DNA of 64,000 nucleotides from Marchantia polymorpha subsp. ruderalis (taxonomy: Eukaryota; Streptophyta; Marchantiopsida; Marchantiales; Marchantiaceae): positions 20,294,001-20,358,000 of the forward strand of contig AP031357.1 in assembly GCA_037833965.1 (NCBI GenBank), read 5' to 3'. The notes beneath the pieces were generated by a model. It saw only the letters and a program-made list of their open reading frames with translations, did not search any database and had not been told where the DNA came from. The translations under genes and the position numbers were made by a program. Shown here one piece after another: positions 48,241 through 59,540 of the stretch; position 1 is the stretch's first letter, and each line of letters opens with the position of its first letter.

Positions 48241-51115
48241 TTCTCAAGCTTACGTGAGGACAATGGGGAATTGTCCGCATGTCAATTACTGTTGGGTGTC
48301 ATGGTTATCTGCCATGGAGTTCTTATCTCAATAAGAGCTTTTCAAGGGACACCAACCAAAATGTTGCTGGTCAATACGCTCGGGGTCTCGCAACTTTCGT
48401 CATGAAAAGCCGAGGGTCCCCTTTCCAGGCTCGAGCCTCTTTGCATTAACTGCTGGTCGGCGTCCATCTGAGAGCCCGAGGAGCCTCCGAGGCCTCCTCA
48501 TTCCTCTATAGTGGTGTTCTCCACCGAGCGACAAGATCCATTTGTTCCGAATCGATTCTCTACAATTATTTTGTCCACAATCCTGGTCTGACTACGTGTT
48601 ACAATCTTCGATCTACTTACTGTACGCTACAACATTATTGCCCTCTTATCGATGCAACGAGTACGTCTCGGAAAAAGGTGAGGATTTCGTTCTCGGGTCT
48701 ATATCATTCAACAGTTTCTCGCGCTAGACAGTGCAGGAATCAAAGGCATTTTTCACGAACTCCAGCCCTTTCCGAGAGGCTCGAGATCCAGATGCTCGAG
48801 CTGCATCGGGAGTGTGAACATGAGCTCCGAACGAAAAGGTCACCGGGTGCAGCCAAACACGAGTCACGTACAGAGGTTAGAAAAATTCGGCACCAAAAAA
48901 GCAAAAGCGTGCTCGATATGACAGCGACCTTCGAGACCACCACCGGGGACTGTGCGAGGATCTGATCGATTAGGCCTAATCTCGTACTGTATTCACACTT
49001 ACGGGGGACGGAGGCTTCTGCACAAGCAGAAGATGGAGCGACGTGGGCCTGCGTGTTCGCCCGTCTGACGACATGTATTTGAGAAACCACTGGCAGGTAC
49101 GATTTTCTAGAGAGCGTACGTGCATGGACCTCCCCTCCCCTCCCCTCCCCTACGGAGTGTCCCCTCTCGACCGCCAGACTCTGACTGCGGGTCGGGGTCG
49201 CGATGCAGAGGAGTATTGTAATGAAGGCTCGGGACCCATCGAGTCCACGGACAGAAGACGAGGCCACTTTTGGCCACATTAATTCGCATACGGAGCGACG
49301 TACATGGCCATCGCCGGACTGGAGGCGTAACGTATGAGGAGGACAGAGGCGAGCCGCGAGAGAGCGTCTGGCGCAGGGCAATGGTTCGCGCCGCTGGCCG
49401 TCGGGAGTCGCAGCAGCAGCGTGGGACCCTCAGCGCCTTCTGCTGCTGCTGCTGGCGCAGCCGGGGCTCGTGACGACGCCCGCCCGCCCGCCCGCCAGCG
49501 CAGATCGTGGGACCTTGTTCGAAGGCCGGGGCCGGGAAGGGGCGGGCCGGGACTGCAGCAAAGGAAAGCAAAGCAAAGGGGGTGGCCACTCTCGTCGGCA
49601 GTCGTGTCATGACCGTGGACGGGGCTACATGGGTCAGCGAGCTGCTGCTGCTGCTGCTGCTGGCTGTTGCTCCGAGAAAAGATGGCAGCGCTCTCGAGCT
49701 CGACTGTGGCACGAGAGCCACACAAGCGCGAATCGTCGTTCGGGCCTCGCTCGCTGTTGGGTTCGCCGGAGGGGTGTGCTACAGCCGACGACTGCGACAA
49801 GCGGACGGGCAGTGAGTGAGAGAGCCTGAGTGTGGAGTGTGCCGCCGAGCCCAACTCTGAGCCTGCCAATGCTCGCTCTAATCCCATGATTGCAGGACCC
49901 GGAAGTGGTTACCATAAGCACTGTTCTGTAGGCACGTACGTACCCAGTGCAGGTTGCAATGACATTGTGGAGATGGTGTCTGACACAGCGAGAGTTCAGG
50001 AAACTTTTTCTGTTAGCCGGAGGCTTGGATTTAATGCCATCGCATTACAGTAGTTTAAGCTCCGAGAAGACCACCGAAACTGTTGTTAGCATCTGCCCTG
50101 ACACAAGTCGACAGGGCAGGGCGTATTTGTATTTGGGGTCCTTGGCATCTGGGAGAGGAGAAGGAAGCCACAGTTCTAGACTTCGCTGTCCAACTCACGA
50201 CGACTGTCACAGAATTTGCCCTCCCCACCCACCCACCCACCCATCGCCGAGACGAACAGACCACCCTGGTAATCGATTCCACCCCCGGGCCCGATCGTGT
50301 TCTCCCATCGCAGGGCTCTATGGCAAGGGCAGGCAATCCATGAGCATGTGCTGGCTGACACACCCAACTTAGCAATCGAAATGGTCACGTCTGTTCATTG
50401 TTTGCCTGCTAGAGGTAGAGAGAAGACTACGGACGACTCCGCGGAGCTTGCCATCTGGTGGTTTCTAGCGATCCGAGTGCGGCATCGACTTCGGGTCGCG
50501 TCGAGTCAATTCAGCAGCGCCCAGCAGGTAGACGAATGTGCAAATCTTAGCGTCCGCCGCATCGTGCAGAGCCAGGAGAAAACACTACGGAAGCGCAATT
50601 GTTGGCACAAAAGCGACGATGGGCGAATGCGACTGGCGCCACCGGATCTGATCTGAGCAGCCCAGGCCGCGGGCGGTACTTGAAATATCTACCCGTATCA
50701 AATGTGTCGACTTTGAAAGCAGCGTCTACGGCAGCAGGAGTCTAGGAGTGAACAGTCAGCCAGCCAGCCATGAGCCATGAGCACATTTCGTTAGCGCGAA
50801 TCATCGGTCTCTTCAGGTGTTAGGTGTCAAGATAACGCACGAAAATGCGCTGCAGGCCAGGCCAGAGCAGACAAGGCCGAGCCAGCCCTTCCTTCCTTCC
50901 TTCCTTCGCGGGTGTCGAGAGATATTGCACTTTTAAGGTTCGCACGTATCAAGCTCACTGCACTGCACTGCTCCGCTCTGGACTGCTAGTGCGGACCTCA
51001 GAGCAAACGAAATGATGGTCTGTCTGTACGTCTCGCTATATTCAACTTGTTACTTTGACCGAGTTTTACGACCGGACGAGGGCGAGCAAGAGAGCAGCGA
51101 GGAATGTCCTGTGAG

Positions 51116-51154
51116 GTGTGTGTGTGTGTGTGTGTGTGTATGAGAGAGAGAGAG
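51116..51154. repeat. (GT)n(GA)n microsatellite
   Basis: An uninterrupted run of about eleven GT units is followed after TA by about seven GA units. It is a simple repeat with no coding role. Confidence 0.85.
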
Positions 51155-51456
51155 AAGAACATGTGCTCGCCACTAAATGCAGACCAGCTCATGGGTGGGC
51201 AAGGTGAGATGAGAAAACTCCAAAACAAGAGAGAGTGTACCGCGAAGACGGACGACAGTACCGCAGTACGAGACCGGAGCACATGACGAAACGGACACGG
51301 GCGAAATGCATATGCTGGCGCAGTCGGGGCAAATGAAAGAATTAGGAATTATGGTATGACGTCGCAGAAGTCCTTTACATCACGAGTCCGGACTAGTTTT
51401 TATCGTAACAAATTGAGTGCTCGGCCGAGAGCCAGCCAAAGTGTGACGCATAGAAA

Positions 51457-51465
51457 TATATAAGG
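51457..51465 (+). promoter_or_regulatory. TATA-box candidate
   Basis: TATATAAGG followed by GC-rich sequence, with an A/C-type start possible about 25-35 bases downstream. No protein-coding exon follows nearby on the plus strand. A perfect palindrome lies 83 bases downstream (51548-51572). It is a motif match only. Confidence 0.25.
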
Positions 51466-51547
51466 CGCGAGCTTGAAAAAGCTGCATTGTCAGTCAACTG
51501 AGATTCTCTTCTTACATGATGTTACCACGTTTGTTCCTCGTACATGG

Positions 51548-51572
51548 ATGGCAGTTGACTGTCAACTGCCAT
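51548..51572. repeat. Perfect 25-base palindrome with a second pairing partner
   Basis: ATGGCAGTTGAC (51548-51559) and GTCAACTGCCAT (51561-51572) are exact inverted copies around a single base. The overlapping stretch 51552-51564 can also pair with 51488-51500 (TGTCAGTCAACTG) with one mismatch, giving an alternative stem with a loop of about 50 bases. Two competing folds are therefore possible downstream of the TATA-like motif. Confidence 0.75.
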
Positions 51573-52101
51573 GGGTGTCTGTTCGCGTAGCTTGATACAG
51601 CTAGACAACTCTTCCACTGAAACAAGGGTATAATTTTTTTGAATTTTTCATCTGGATTTGGTCTGTCTCTTCGCATCAAACAAGCGTCTGCGTGCTAACC
51701 ACTGTCAATTTACATCTACAAGGCTACTTCTTTGCTTAACCTCCTGTTTAAAAAAGTAACAGAAGCTCGTCGTCGGCCGATGTCGTTCTGTGCTGCGAGT
51801 GTGCGTGCGTGCATAAGTGAGGAAGAGACGGGAAGGCAAGGGATGGGGTGATGGATGTCCAGGGCCAAATCTTACAGGTACATAATCTAAATCGAGATCG
51901 TGCTGCAGCTTCCGGAGCTCTGCGAGCTCTCGCCTCCCTCGTGCGCTATCGCTCTTCCGCCCTCTCCCTCACTTACACACCCTCTCGTCGCAATCTCTCT
52001 GTCTATGTCTGCGCGGAATCTATATCATGATGAGTTGATGAATACAACCAAGAAGAAACTGTAAGAAGAAAAAAGGTGCCGCTACGGCTACGGCGTGGTG
52101 G

Positions 52102-55100
52102 CTAACTAATAATCTCGCTCAGGAACGAGTTGTAAGTCTCGCTGTTCTCAAGCAGCTCGTCGTGCAGACCCAAATCCGAAAGAGCGTCTGGATCGAAAGT
52201 GTCCAGAAACGACGACAATCTTTCCTTGTTGCCGCCAGGGCGGTGGTGCGGGTGGTGGTGCTGGTCCGACATGCCACTTGCCTGCTGCTGCTGCTGCTGC
52301 TGCTGCTGAGCATGATGATGATGCTGATGCTGATGATGCTGCTGCTCTGCGTACTCAGAGTTGTGCCAAGATGATTGTTGTTGGTGCGGTTGTCTTTGCG
52401 AGCTACTCGTTTCGCTCACACTCCTGCCATTATCATGCCTCGAGCCCGCTCCTCCTCCTGCTCCACCACCACCTCCCGCTGCCGAATCCGCCATCCCGTT
52501 GCTGCCATTGGCGCAAGATTGGTGCGGCGGCGACGACCTAGGAGACGGATCCTGGTCTCCCATCATTCCGCCGTGCGAGTGCAAGCTGCCGACGAGGCCC
52601 GGCGAGTCGGACGACGAGCTCGGGCTCAGAGGCTGCCGAGAGAAGGACTGCGAATGCTGCAATTGGTTGGACAGGCTCAGGTTGCTGAGCACCGAAGGCG
52701 ACGAGGAGAGGGGCGAGCCGTTTTCCGACGCTGTGACGGACGGCAATTTGGACAGCAGATTGTGCAAGCTCGACATTGAAGGCAGCAGCGAGTGATTGCC
52801 GCTGAGCCCCGTGTTCAGAGCCTTGGGAGGGGACGGGCACTCGGGCGCCCGATTGAGCTGGCCGCAGTTGAATCGCGGACTGCCGGAGAAGTTGATGGCG
52901 GGGGAGAGGAAGGGGAAATCTCGGCCCGTGCCCAGAGTCAGAGGCACGTCCTCGTTCGGGCGCTTGATGCCCAGCACGCCGCTGCCGAGCTGCTTGCTGT
53001 GCGCCGTCAGCCGGAAGGGGTCGGAATTCGACCTCGTGAACAAGCCGATCATCGAGGCCGGGTCCTTGGCATTATTTGTGTTGCCTGCCCAGCATCCGGC
53101 CTCGCTCGGCGGCGAGCCGTCCAGCGAATTGTTGCGCTTGATGCTCGGGTGCGGTGACGGATGCGGCACGAACACTCCCGGAATGCTTTGCAGATAGTTG
53201 AACTTGCGCTGCATCAGAATGACGAAGTTGAGATCCTCCACGACCTGGATGAGATCAAATCCCAAGCGTCTGCGAGTTAGTCCTCCCGCAGCCCATGGCC
53301 TTCCCTCCTGCCCTCCCTTCTTCTCTTCGCCGCTCATTGCGGCCCGAACGACCAGCTCGCTCGCTCGCTCGGCCATGAGGCGAATTGAGAGCATCACAGT
53401 GCGCGTCAGGCTAGCACTGCTAGCAGGGCACCCGGTGCTGGTCAGGACGAATAGCAATCCCATTTGCATTTTCAATTGCCCCCGTCGTAGGACTTCACGA
53501 GCTGGCGATACTAGTGCACTGAAGCTTGAGTGTGCGACGTGCCTCAATCGGACCATGCGCTATGCATAAAAATACTATTTCATGAACTGAAACATGCCGC
53601 AGACTTAGCGTAATGCCGGAAATTTGGCCAAGTGTTGGTCTGTAAGCACCTTTTTTAGGGATCCGAGTTGCACCAGCCCTTCTCGAACTGAAATTACAGC
53701 CACAGTCTGCACCGACAGTGCAATGAGAACATCAGAAGCATGTCGAGCGATGTTCGTAGCTTTTCGGGTCCAGAGAAATTGTGGCCACTGCACTGAGCGT
53801 GGAGTCGCTTCGGTCGCACAGCAGCAATTATTAGAGACCGCAAAGCAATGTCAAGGGAAGTGCAGCCGAGGGCAGCGCTTGAATTTGGTCAGAGCTCCAC
53901 GTACCTGGATGCCCGCTTTGAATTGAGCTTCCCAAGTGCGTGGATGCTGCAAGACAACAGCACAAGGCCCACAATCAGACCGCATACACCTCAAGACGCC
54001 TGAATCAGATCTCAAAGCAGCACTCGCCACGTTCAATTGCACGCCGTTCCCGTCTGCAGCCCGCTTACCGGATCGAGAGAGCCGTGCCATGGAGACAGAA
54101 AGCTGATCTCGTGCTCCAAAGGCTCTCGATACACCCACTTGTGACTGTTGTCCGCAGCCACCTTCCCCATCAACCTGAGATTGACAACAGACGACGATCG
54201 TTGTGGGAAATTGCTACTGAAACGACAATTCCCTTCGACATTGGCAGCCCGGGGCTCTCAGCAAGCCAGAGACACACCGCTTGCAGATCTCAAGCGGCCC
54301 TAGTGCAAGACACGCATTACACAGCCAGCCTCGGGGGGACAATCCAATAGAGAGCAGTGTGCTGGGTGTGTGCTCGAGCCTACCCTTCGCCGTAATTGTA
54401 GACTTCGTGCGACATTTTGAAGAACAGCTCGGGATGCATTGTGGGCTCAGCAGAATCGTCAGTGTGGTAAGAGTGGGCCCCGTATCGAGCTCCGGGCTTG
54501 GCTTCCCTCCCGGCCGTGCAAGCCGAGAAGTCGCAGAAGCCATCCTCCCACACTAAAATCCTGACATTCACAACAGGTGCACGTGCACACGCGTTAATTC
54601 CAAGCACAAGCCAGCCCCCCACGACCGCTGATCGATCTGCTTCACCATAACCAATGACCAATCCTCTCCAAACTCGAAAAATTTCGCAGACTGCGGGCTC
54701 AGTACCAATTGCGTTTGTTGCCTTTAGATCTGTCCATGACTCCGCCTTCATTCTCCCACCTGTACACGACACCAATCTCACAATCAGAGACCTTCAGCGG
54801 ACACAGTCAGAGCGAGCACGGCCTGTCAGCGACCCGGCACATTCTCTCGTCCCCACAGAGCTTCACGTGTCCGAAAGCGAGGTCGGCTCGAGAGCAGGAA
54901 TTGGGACAAGCCTGGCATCGGGAAAGATCTAGAAGCGGAGTGTGCAGCTACGGGGCCTAAGAATGGAAACGAGATTCGGGAGGAGCAGGAGGCGCACTTG
55001 GGAGGGGGATAGTTGCGCGGAAGAATGCGCCAGAAGACAGCGTACACCCACTGCGTGTCGCAGCACAGCCCGCGGAGGGTGTGCTGCAATACGTGATTGA

Positions 55101-55128
55101 GCATTGGCAAGCCTTGCCTCTCCATCAT
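52102..55128 (-). CDS. bHLH-MYC_N (LHW-type) regulatory protein with Gln/His-rich tail
   Basis: Six exons, in transcript order 55128-54998, 54560-54384, 54175-54070, 53946-53905, 53706-53650 and 53244-52102, join in phase to 551 residues. Residues 1-175 form the N-terminal domain shared by plant MYC/LHW factors: TQWVYAVFW (25-33), WEDGFCDF (48-55), FFKMSHEVYNYGEGLMGKVA (about 90-109), then AGIQ|TVAVISVREGLVQLGS and EDLNFVIL. The same block makes up small plant proteins that databases name WNK kinase-related, although they have no kinase domain. No bHLH helix is present here. Residues 176-551 are Ser/Pro-rich and contain a poly-Gly patch, a Gln/His run encoded by CAG/CAT repeats (forward 52281-52350) and an acidic-hydrophobic end (LSSFLDTFDPDALSDLGLHD) that could activate transcription. 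Expected role: nuclear regulator acting through partner proteins (inference). The start ATG at 55128 lies just after an acceptor-like site, so a leader intron is likely; ATG 55125 is equally possible. Confidence 0.87.
52281..52350. repeat. CAG/CAT coding microsatellite
   Basis: On the minus (coding) strand this run of CAG, CAT and CAC triplets encodes the Gln/His-rich part of the bHLH-MYC_N-type protein. Nine consecutive Gln codons make it likely to vary in length between strains. Confidence 0.8.
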
Positions 55129-55834
55129 GCACCTGTGACCGATTCTGCCCCGAAGCACGACTAAAACTACCTACGTTGAAATCCGCGGCTTGCTCCAGAC
55201 TTCCAGAATTCCGAGCATGCGAGCATCACACACACTACACGCTACACGCTCGAACATACGAGGTCCGCGCACCCGAGGAATGTCATTGGCAGCAGCTGAG
55301 GCTGAGGCTGCCGCTGGTGCTGCGGCTGCTGCATTGATAGATCTCCGTGCGGGAGGATGATGCTGGCGAGGCACCAGGCACCAGGCACCAGGCTCAGCGT
55401 GTGGGGAAGGGAGCCGCGCTACGTTCCTCTACTCGGCAAAAAGCACGCCCAAATTATGGATTCTTTCTCCGCAGGTTATATGGAAGATGCACGCGCCATC
55501 ACGATCTGATTCACTTCGGAGCAGCGAGCAACAAGTCTCAGCTCTTGGCGCTCACATCTCCTCCTGTGCGCCTGGCCTGTCTCTCGGGTGGTCGAATGTG
55601 TAGCTGGCACTTCGCTATGGGACGGTAGGCAAACGCAACGCGAGGAGGGAATGAATGGAATACACCTTGCTGCGGCGGATGGGCGTGAAGAGACTGTTCA
55701 GGAACGAGAGCGAAAACAGGAATGGGAGTCCGCGCCCATTACATATACTAAAACACCACCCGCACCAACAACGAGTGCGGCAGTGCAGAGCAGTGCAGTG
55801 CGCAGCTAGCTGAGGGCAGCCGATGACGCTGCTT

Positions 55835-55865
<31 letters not shown>

Positions 55866-57780
55866 CACCACCACTACCACTGCTACCTCCTCTCTTCTCC
55901 TTCTTCTTCGTCTCAGCCACTGTCTCCCTTTTCTTCTATCTCTTTCAGCTTCTCATCTATTTATTTTCTTTTCCTTTTCCTTGACCCCTTTTCCGCATTT
56001 GCTCCATCATCATCCTCCTGTAGTTCAGTTCCTCCTCTTATACGACAGACGCAGAGAGCAACGCTTGTGCTAGGGGGGTCTGTCTCTCTCTCTCGCTCGC
56101 TCGCTCTCGCTCTCTTTCTCTCTCCTTCCCGAGACAGGAATGAGTGGAGGAGTGCATCCTCTCCTACTTCTATCACAGCACTCCCTCTCATTCACTCACT
56201 CGCCTGACAGCTTCTCCGAGGGGGCCCCTGGACCCGGCCCGGCTTTCCTCCACCAGGCCCCAGTTTGGGGGGGGGGGGCCCATGGCAGGCCTCTCCTCTC
56301 GTTGCGAGCACCGAAATTCCTCGCCGGAGGACCGTCCTCCATGCGGCCCCATCCGCGTCCCCGTCCCCTACGACCCTGCGTACTTTGGGTACGTAGGCCA
56401 CCGCCCCTTCCTCGCTCCGGCTGACTAGGCTAGGATCCGTTCCGTTACCGGGAAAGTTGCAGCCGTATGCCGTCCGTCTTTACTCTTCGAGCCTGCTTTA
56501 CGACGGGCCTTTGACCAGCGCTGACCCGAACTCACCTGACCGAAACTGCGCTGGGCTGGGCTGGCCTGACCGGGCCTGACCATCGCCCCCTCACCTCCGG
56601 GAGCTCGGGAACCTCGGTCCCCACTTCCCGGTTCCGCAAACCGGCCTGACCGCCAGGTTGCCGACTCGCCGGGAGAACACCACGAAGGGCGAAGGGCGAA
56701 GCGAAGCGGGGAGAAATCGAGCCCCGGAGTCCCAGTGGTCCCGACGGCCGCAAACCGGCGCCGCAGTGCAGCGCACGCGCGCACGCACGCCGCACGCTTT
56801 GTCTGTTGAGAGCGTGCATCCGACAACCTCGGTCTTGCCTGGCCTCTTTCCCGGCCAACTCCCTCCTTCCCGGCGGTGAGGTGATTTCATATTTAGCTCC
56901 ATTCTGGTATTCCGTCTTTCCGTAGATTATTTCTCTGCTGCCCCCTTCCCCCCGTTCATTAATTTTAAATTCCATCCCTCCGTCTTTCTACGACAATCAT
57001 TATGCCCACCCCATAGATCTCCCTGCGCCTCCTCCTACACTCCCTCGCACTTCATCTCATCTCGCCTCGTTCTCAAATCCAAGCTTCGACACAAAAGGAG
57101 CGCGCGAGAGCATGGCCTCGTTTACCTCTTTCGGCCTGCCTTGTGGTGCGAGCGATGCGAGCAGGACAAGTGTGTCCACACTGCCCCCATCTCACGATGA
57201 ATCTGTCTGTTTCTATCGAGCACTCTATGGTCTCCCTACAAAATCTGCCGAAATTTGGTTTAGTTCGTCCTAGATGCGCTGTTTTGGCAAGTAGCTTCGC
57301 ATCATTGAACGAGCTTTCGCCCGCTCGACATTGCTGAGAGATCTTTCTTGGGTTCTGGTAAATACGTTCGCGAGATTGCCTCCGCTTTCTACTTTCTCTT
57401 TCCTGGTTTTCTTCCAAAATCATGATTACCGGCAGCTGTTAGAAGCTCGGAGTGGTTGGCCTAGTGTCGTTCTTCAACCTTCTTCATTCATTCATTCAAT
57501 TGTTCTTTGTCCTTGTTTTCTACTGTACTGTACAGCCGGAGTTACCACTCGGCTGTAGACCTCGGAGCGTTTCTTCGAAATATGCTCTTGATTGCCATGA
57601 AGGTTCAGTGGGCAGGATACGGAGGTGATGTACAACTCGGGATGAAAACGAGGACCATACTTATTGTAGGCATCTGCTTCTATCTTCCGTGCTAGGCCCC
57701 CAGGTTTCCATTTGCATCCATTCATGAAGTCGGTCTCACCGGAATAACTCATTAGAGAATTCGAGGAGGCTTAGTTTTAA
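55129..57780 (-). promoter_or_regulatory. GC-rich leader/promoter region of the 52-kb minus-strand gene
   Basis: CpG-rich, with CTC/CTA trinucleotide runs (55836-55880), CT tracts (about 56080-56130), poly-G at 56266-56278 and frequent GGCCTGACC-type units near 56560-56660. All long ORFs here overlap on both strands and are low-complexity. By position it should hold the 5' UTR (probably with an intron ending at the acceptor just before 55128) and promoter. No TATA box was singled out. Confidence 0.4.
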
Positions 57781-59540
57781 AACGCTCAGATATTTATTCC
57801 GACTTTTATAGGAGGGACGGGATCTACGACTCTCTTTATTGGAAGTCTACCGGAGAAGTTTTGTACTGTCCAGCACGTGATACATATTCTCGAGATGAAA
57901 AGAAAGAGGAAGCATAGAGTGCTAAAAAGTGTCCTCACTAAATAAATAAAACGAAAGTGTGTGATGATATAGGCTGATGTGCGTACACTTGAATATAGTT
58001 TCCCAACTCGGAATGAATGTTAAACTGCAGGCAAGAATGAATGCTGGAATATGGATGCGACCATTGATTCCTCATGCCTCCCAGAAATCATGACAAATAT
58101 GCGTCCCGGTATTGATGCCCGGCGCACATCATCGGGAGGGAGGTCGGAGAAACCAGGGCACGAACGGGAAGTAGCTGGAAGCTGCAACCGAGGGAGGAAT
58201 GGACAATACGCTTCAGAGGCGACACATAACGTCGAACAGCAAAGGGTTAGAAGAGAGCATTAGACTCATGTGGTGAGGCCGAGATGGCGCTAATAAAAGG
58301 CCGGCGAAGGACATAAGTCTTCGCTACTTTTCCTGACCTTTTGCTCCATGTCTATAGCACCTGAAACTATAACCCACAGGGCGAATTCTGAGTGGACTCA
58401 CTCGAAAGTGTTGAAAGGTCCAGTGAGAGCAGAGTGTGTTGGTACCAGATTGGTAGAGAAGGACATTCTACAAATATCTATCTACTTATCTATCCATCCT
58501 ACGTGACCGTACCTACCTCCTGCATCGCCGAAATGAAAGGCCCACACTTGCATCAAATGAACTTGCGAGCCATTATCGTATGAGCGAACCCTCCCTCTCC
58601 TCTCTGCTGATCGACACTCGCTGCTCGAGTCTAGACGAATCGTCCAGCAGCCAAACTAATCCCGGCCAGCTCGGGCCACGCTTGTCAAATTCAGCAACAA
58701 CCTCGGCCTTGTCTGTTCCTTTCCTGCTCGCCTTCCTGAGCTCAACTGAACGCAACTGAATGCTCTCGACTGACTGCGTCGATGCGAGGAGACGGAAGCG
58801 AGGGCAGCAGCCATTTCGAGACGGCGTCAGGCAGAGGACGAGGGCTGGACTAGTACCGGGCCGGGGCCGGTCCAGGACTGTACAGCCCCACCCGGCCCGT
58901 GCTGGCGAACTATTCCCTCGGACCCTCGCCTGCTCTGCTCATGCGCACTCGAACAGTTATCGCGGGCGCGGCAGCCGACACGTGGCGCGTATCCACCCTC
59001 CGGGGCGGGGGACGACAAGCAGCCATGGTAACGGCGACCGGCCCGAACGTCACCCTCCGACATTGACGTGGCGATCGTTGGGCGCCACAGTGAGAGCCTA
59101 ACCAAAAGCTGCTTCTGCTTACCCTACCAGGCACGTGGCCTCGCACTTCTCCTCCCCCGGCCTTGGGCCCATCTCTAACCCGTGGCTCCACCTTAATTAA
59201 CCCCGGTCTTCTCCGTTTTGCTCCAGCGCTGCCCAGTGCCGTGCCCCGTGTCTCTTCTGTCCGACGCCTCTACGACGGCGTTTCCGTCTATACAATGTCT
59301 GCCAAATCGATACGATATTGCAAATATTGCAAATCTTATAGCACTGGCCACGATGGAGACTCTAAACCTTTGGCATGATACCCAAATCGATGTTCTATTT
59401 CACTTTTCCATTTCCCAGCTATACTTTTCCAAGTATCATAAGGCGAATGTTTCTTTGCGAGTACATGAATTGCAGTTTCTTCGTAGGAGAATAAGCCCAC
59501 TTGGTTTGAATCATTCACAGTGTTTAACATAAACCCTTTA
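57780..59540. other. Mixed-composition spacer, no gene recognised
   Basis: Moderately GC-rich, with a GC-rich core at 58.75-59.25 kb and short ORFs on both strands, none recognised. It could include another promoter-like island; no exon is supported. Confidence 0.35.

Larger units (their letters stand above)
48240..52101. other. GC-rich region, no confident gene
   Basis: Contains GC-rich, CTG-repeat-bearing sequence (about 49.3-50.4 kb), a run of ACCC units (about 50225-50242), (GT)n at about 51116-51138 followed by (GA)n at about 51141-51154, and a TATA-like promoter candidate at 51457. ORFs of up to 213 codons on both strands (for example - 48740-49381, - 49107-49721) overlap heavily and match no family. 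It may be the 3' flank of the minus-strand gene plus a separate non-coding or lineage-specific transcript. Confidence 0.3.

Noticed and set aside
48740-49721. Long minus-strand ORFs (213 and 204 codons)
   Set aside because: They overlap in different frames, include CTG/CAG repeat translations (poly-Ser, poly-Gln) and match nothing known.
52102-53556. The 484-codon minus-strand ORF read as a single exon
   Set aside because: The part above 53244 is intron read-through. The family motif EDLNFVIL begins right after an acceptor at 53245-53246, and earlier motifs lie in separate exons out to 55128.
52102-55128. Naming the minus-strand protein a WNK kinase
   Set aside because: Database names of related plant proteins mention WNK, but no kinase motif (no glycine loop, HRD or DFG) is visible; the domain is of the bHLH-MYC_N type.
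55588-55920. Poly-Ser/Gly/Arg ORFs at 55.6-55.9 kb
   Set aside because: They are translations of CTC/CTA/CCA trinucleotide repeats upstream of the bHLH-MYC_N-type gene.
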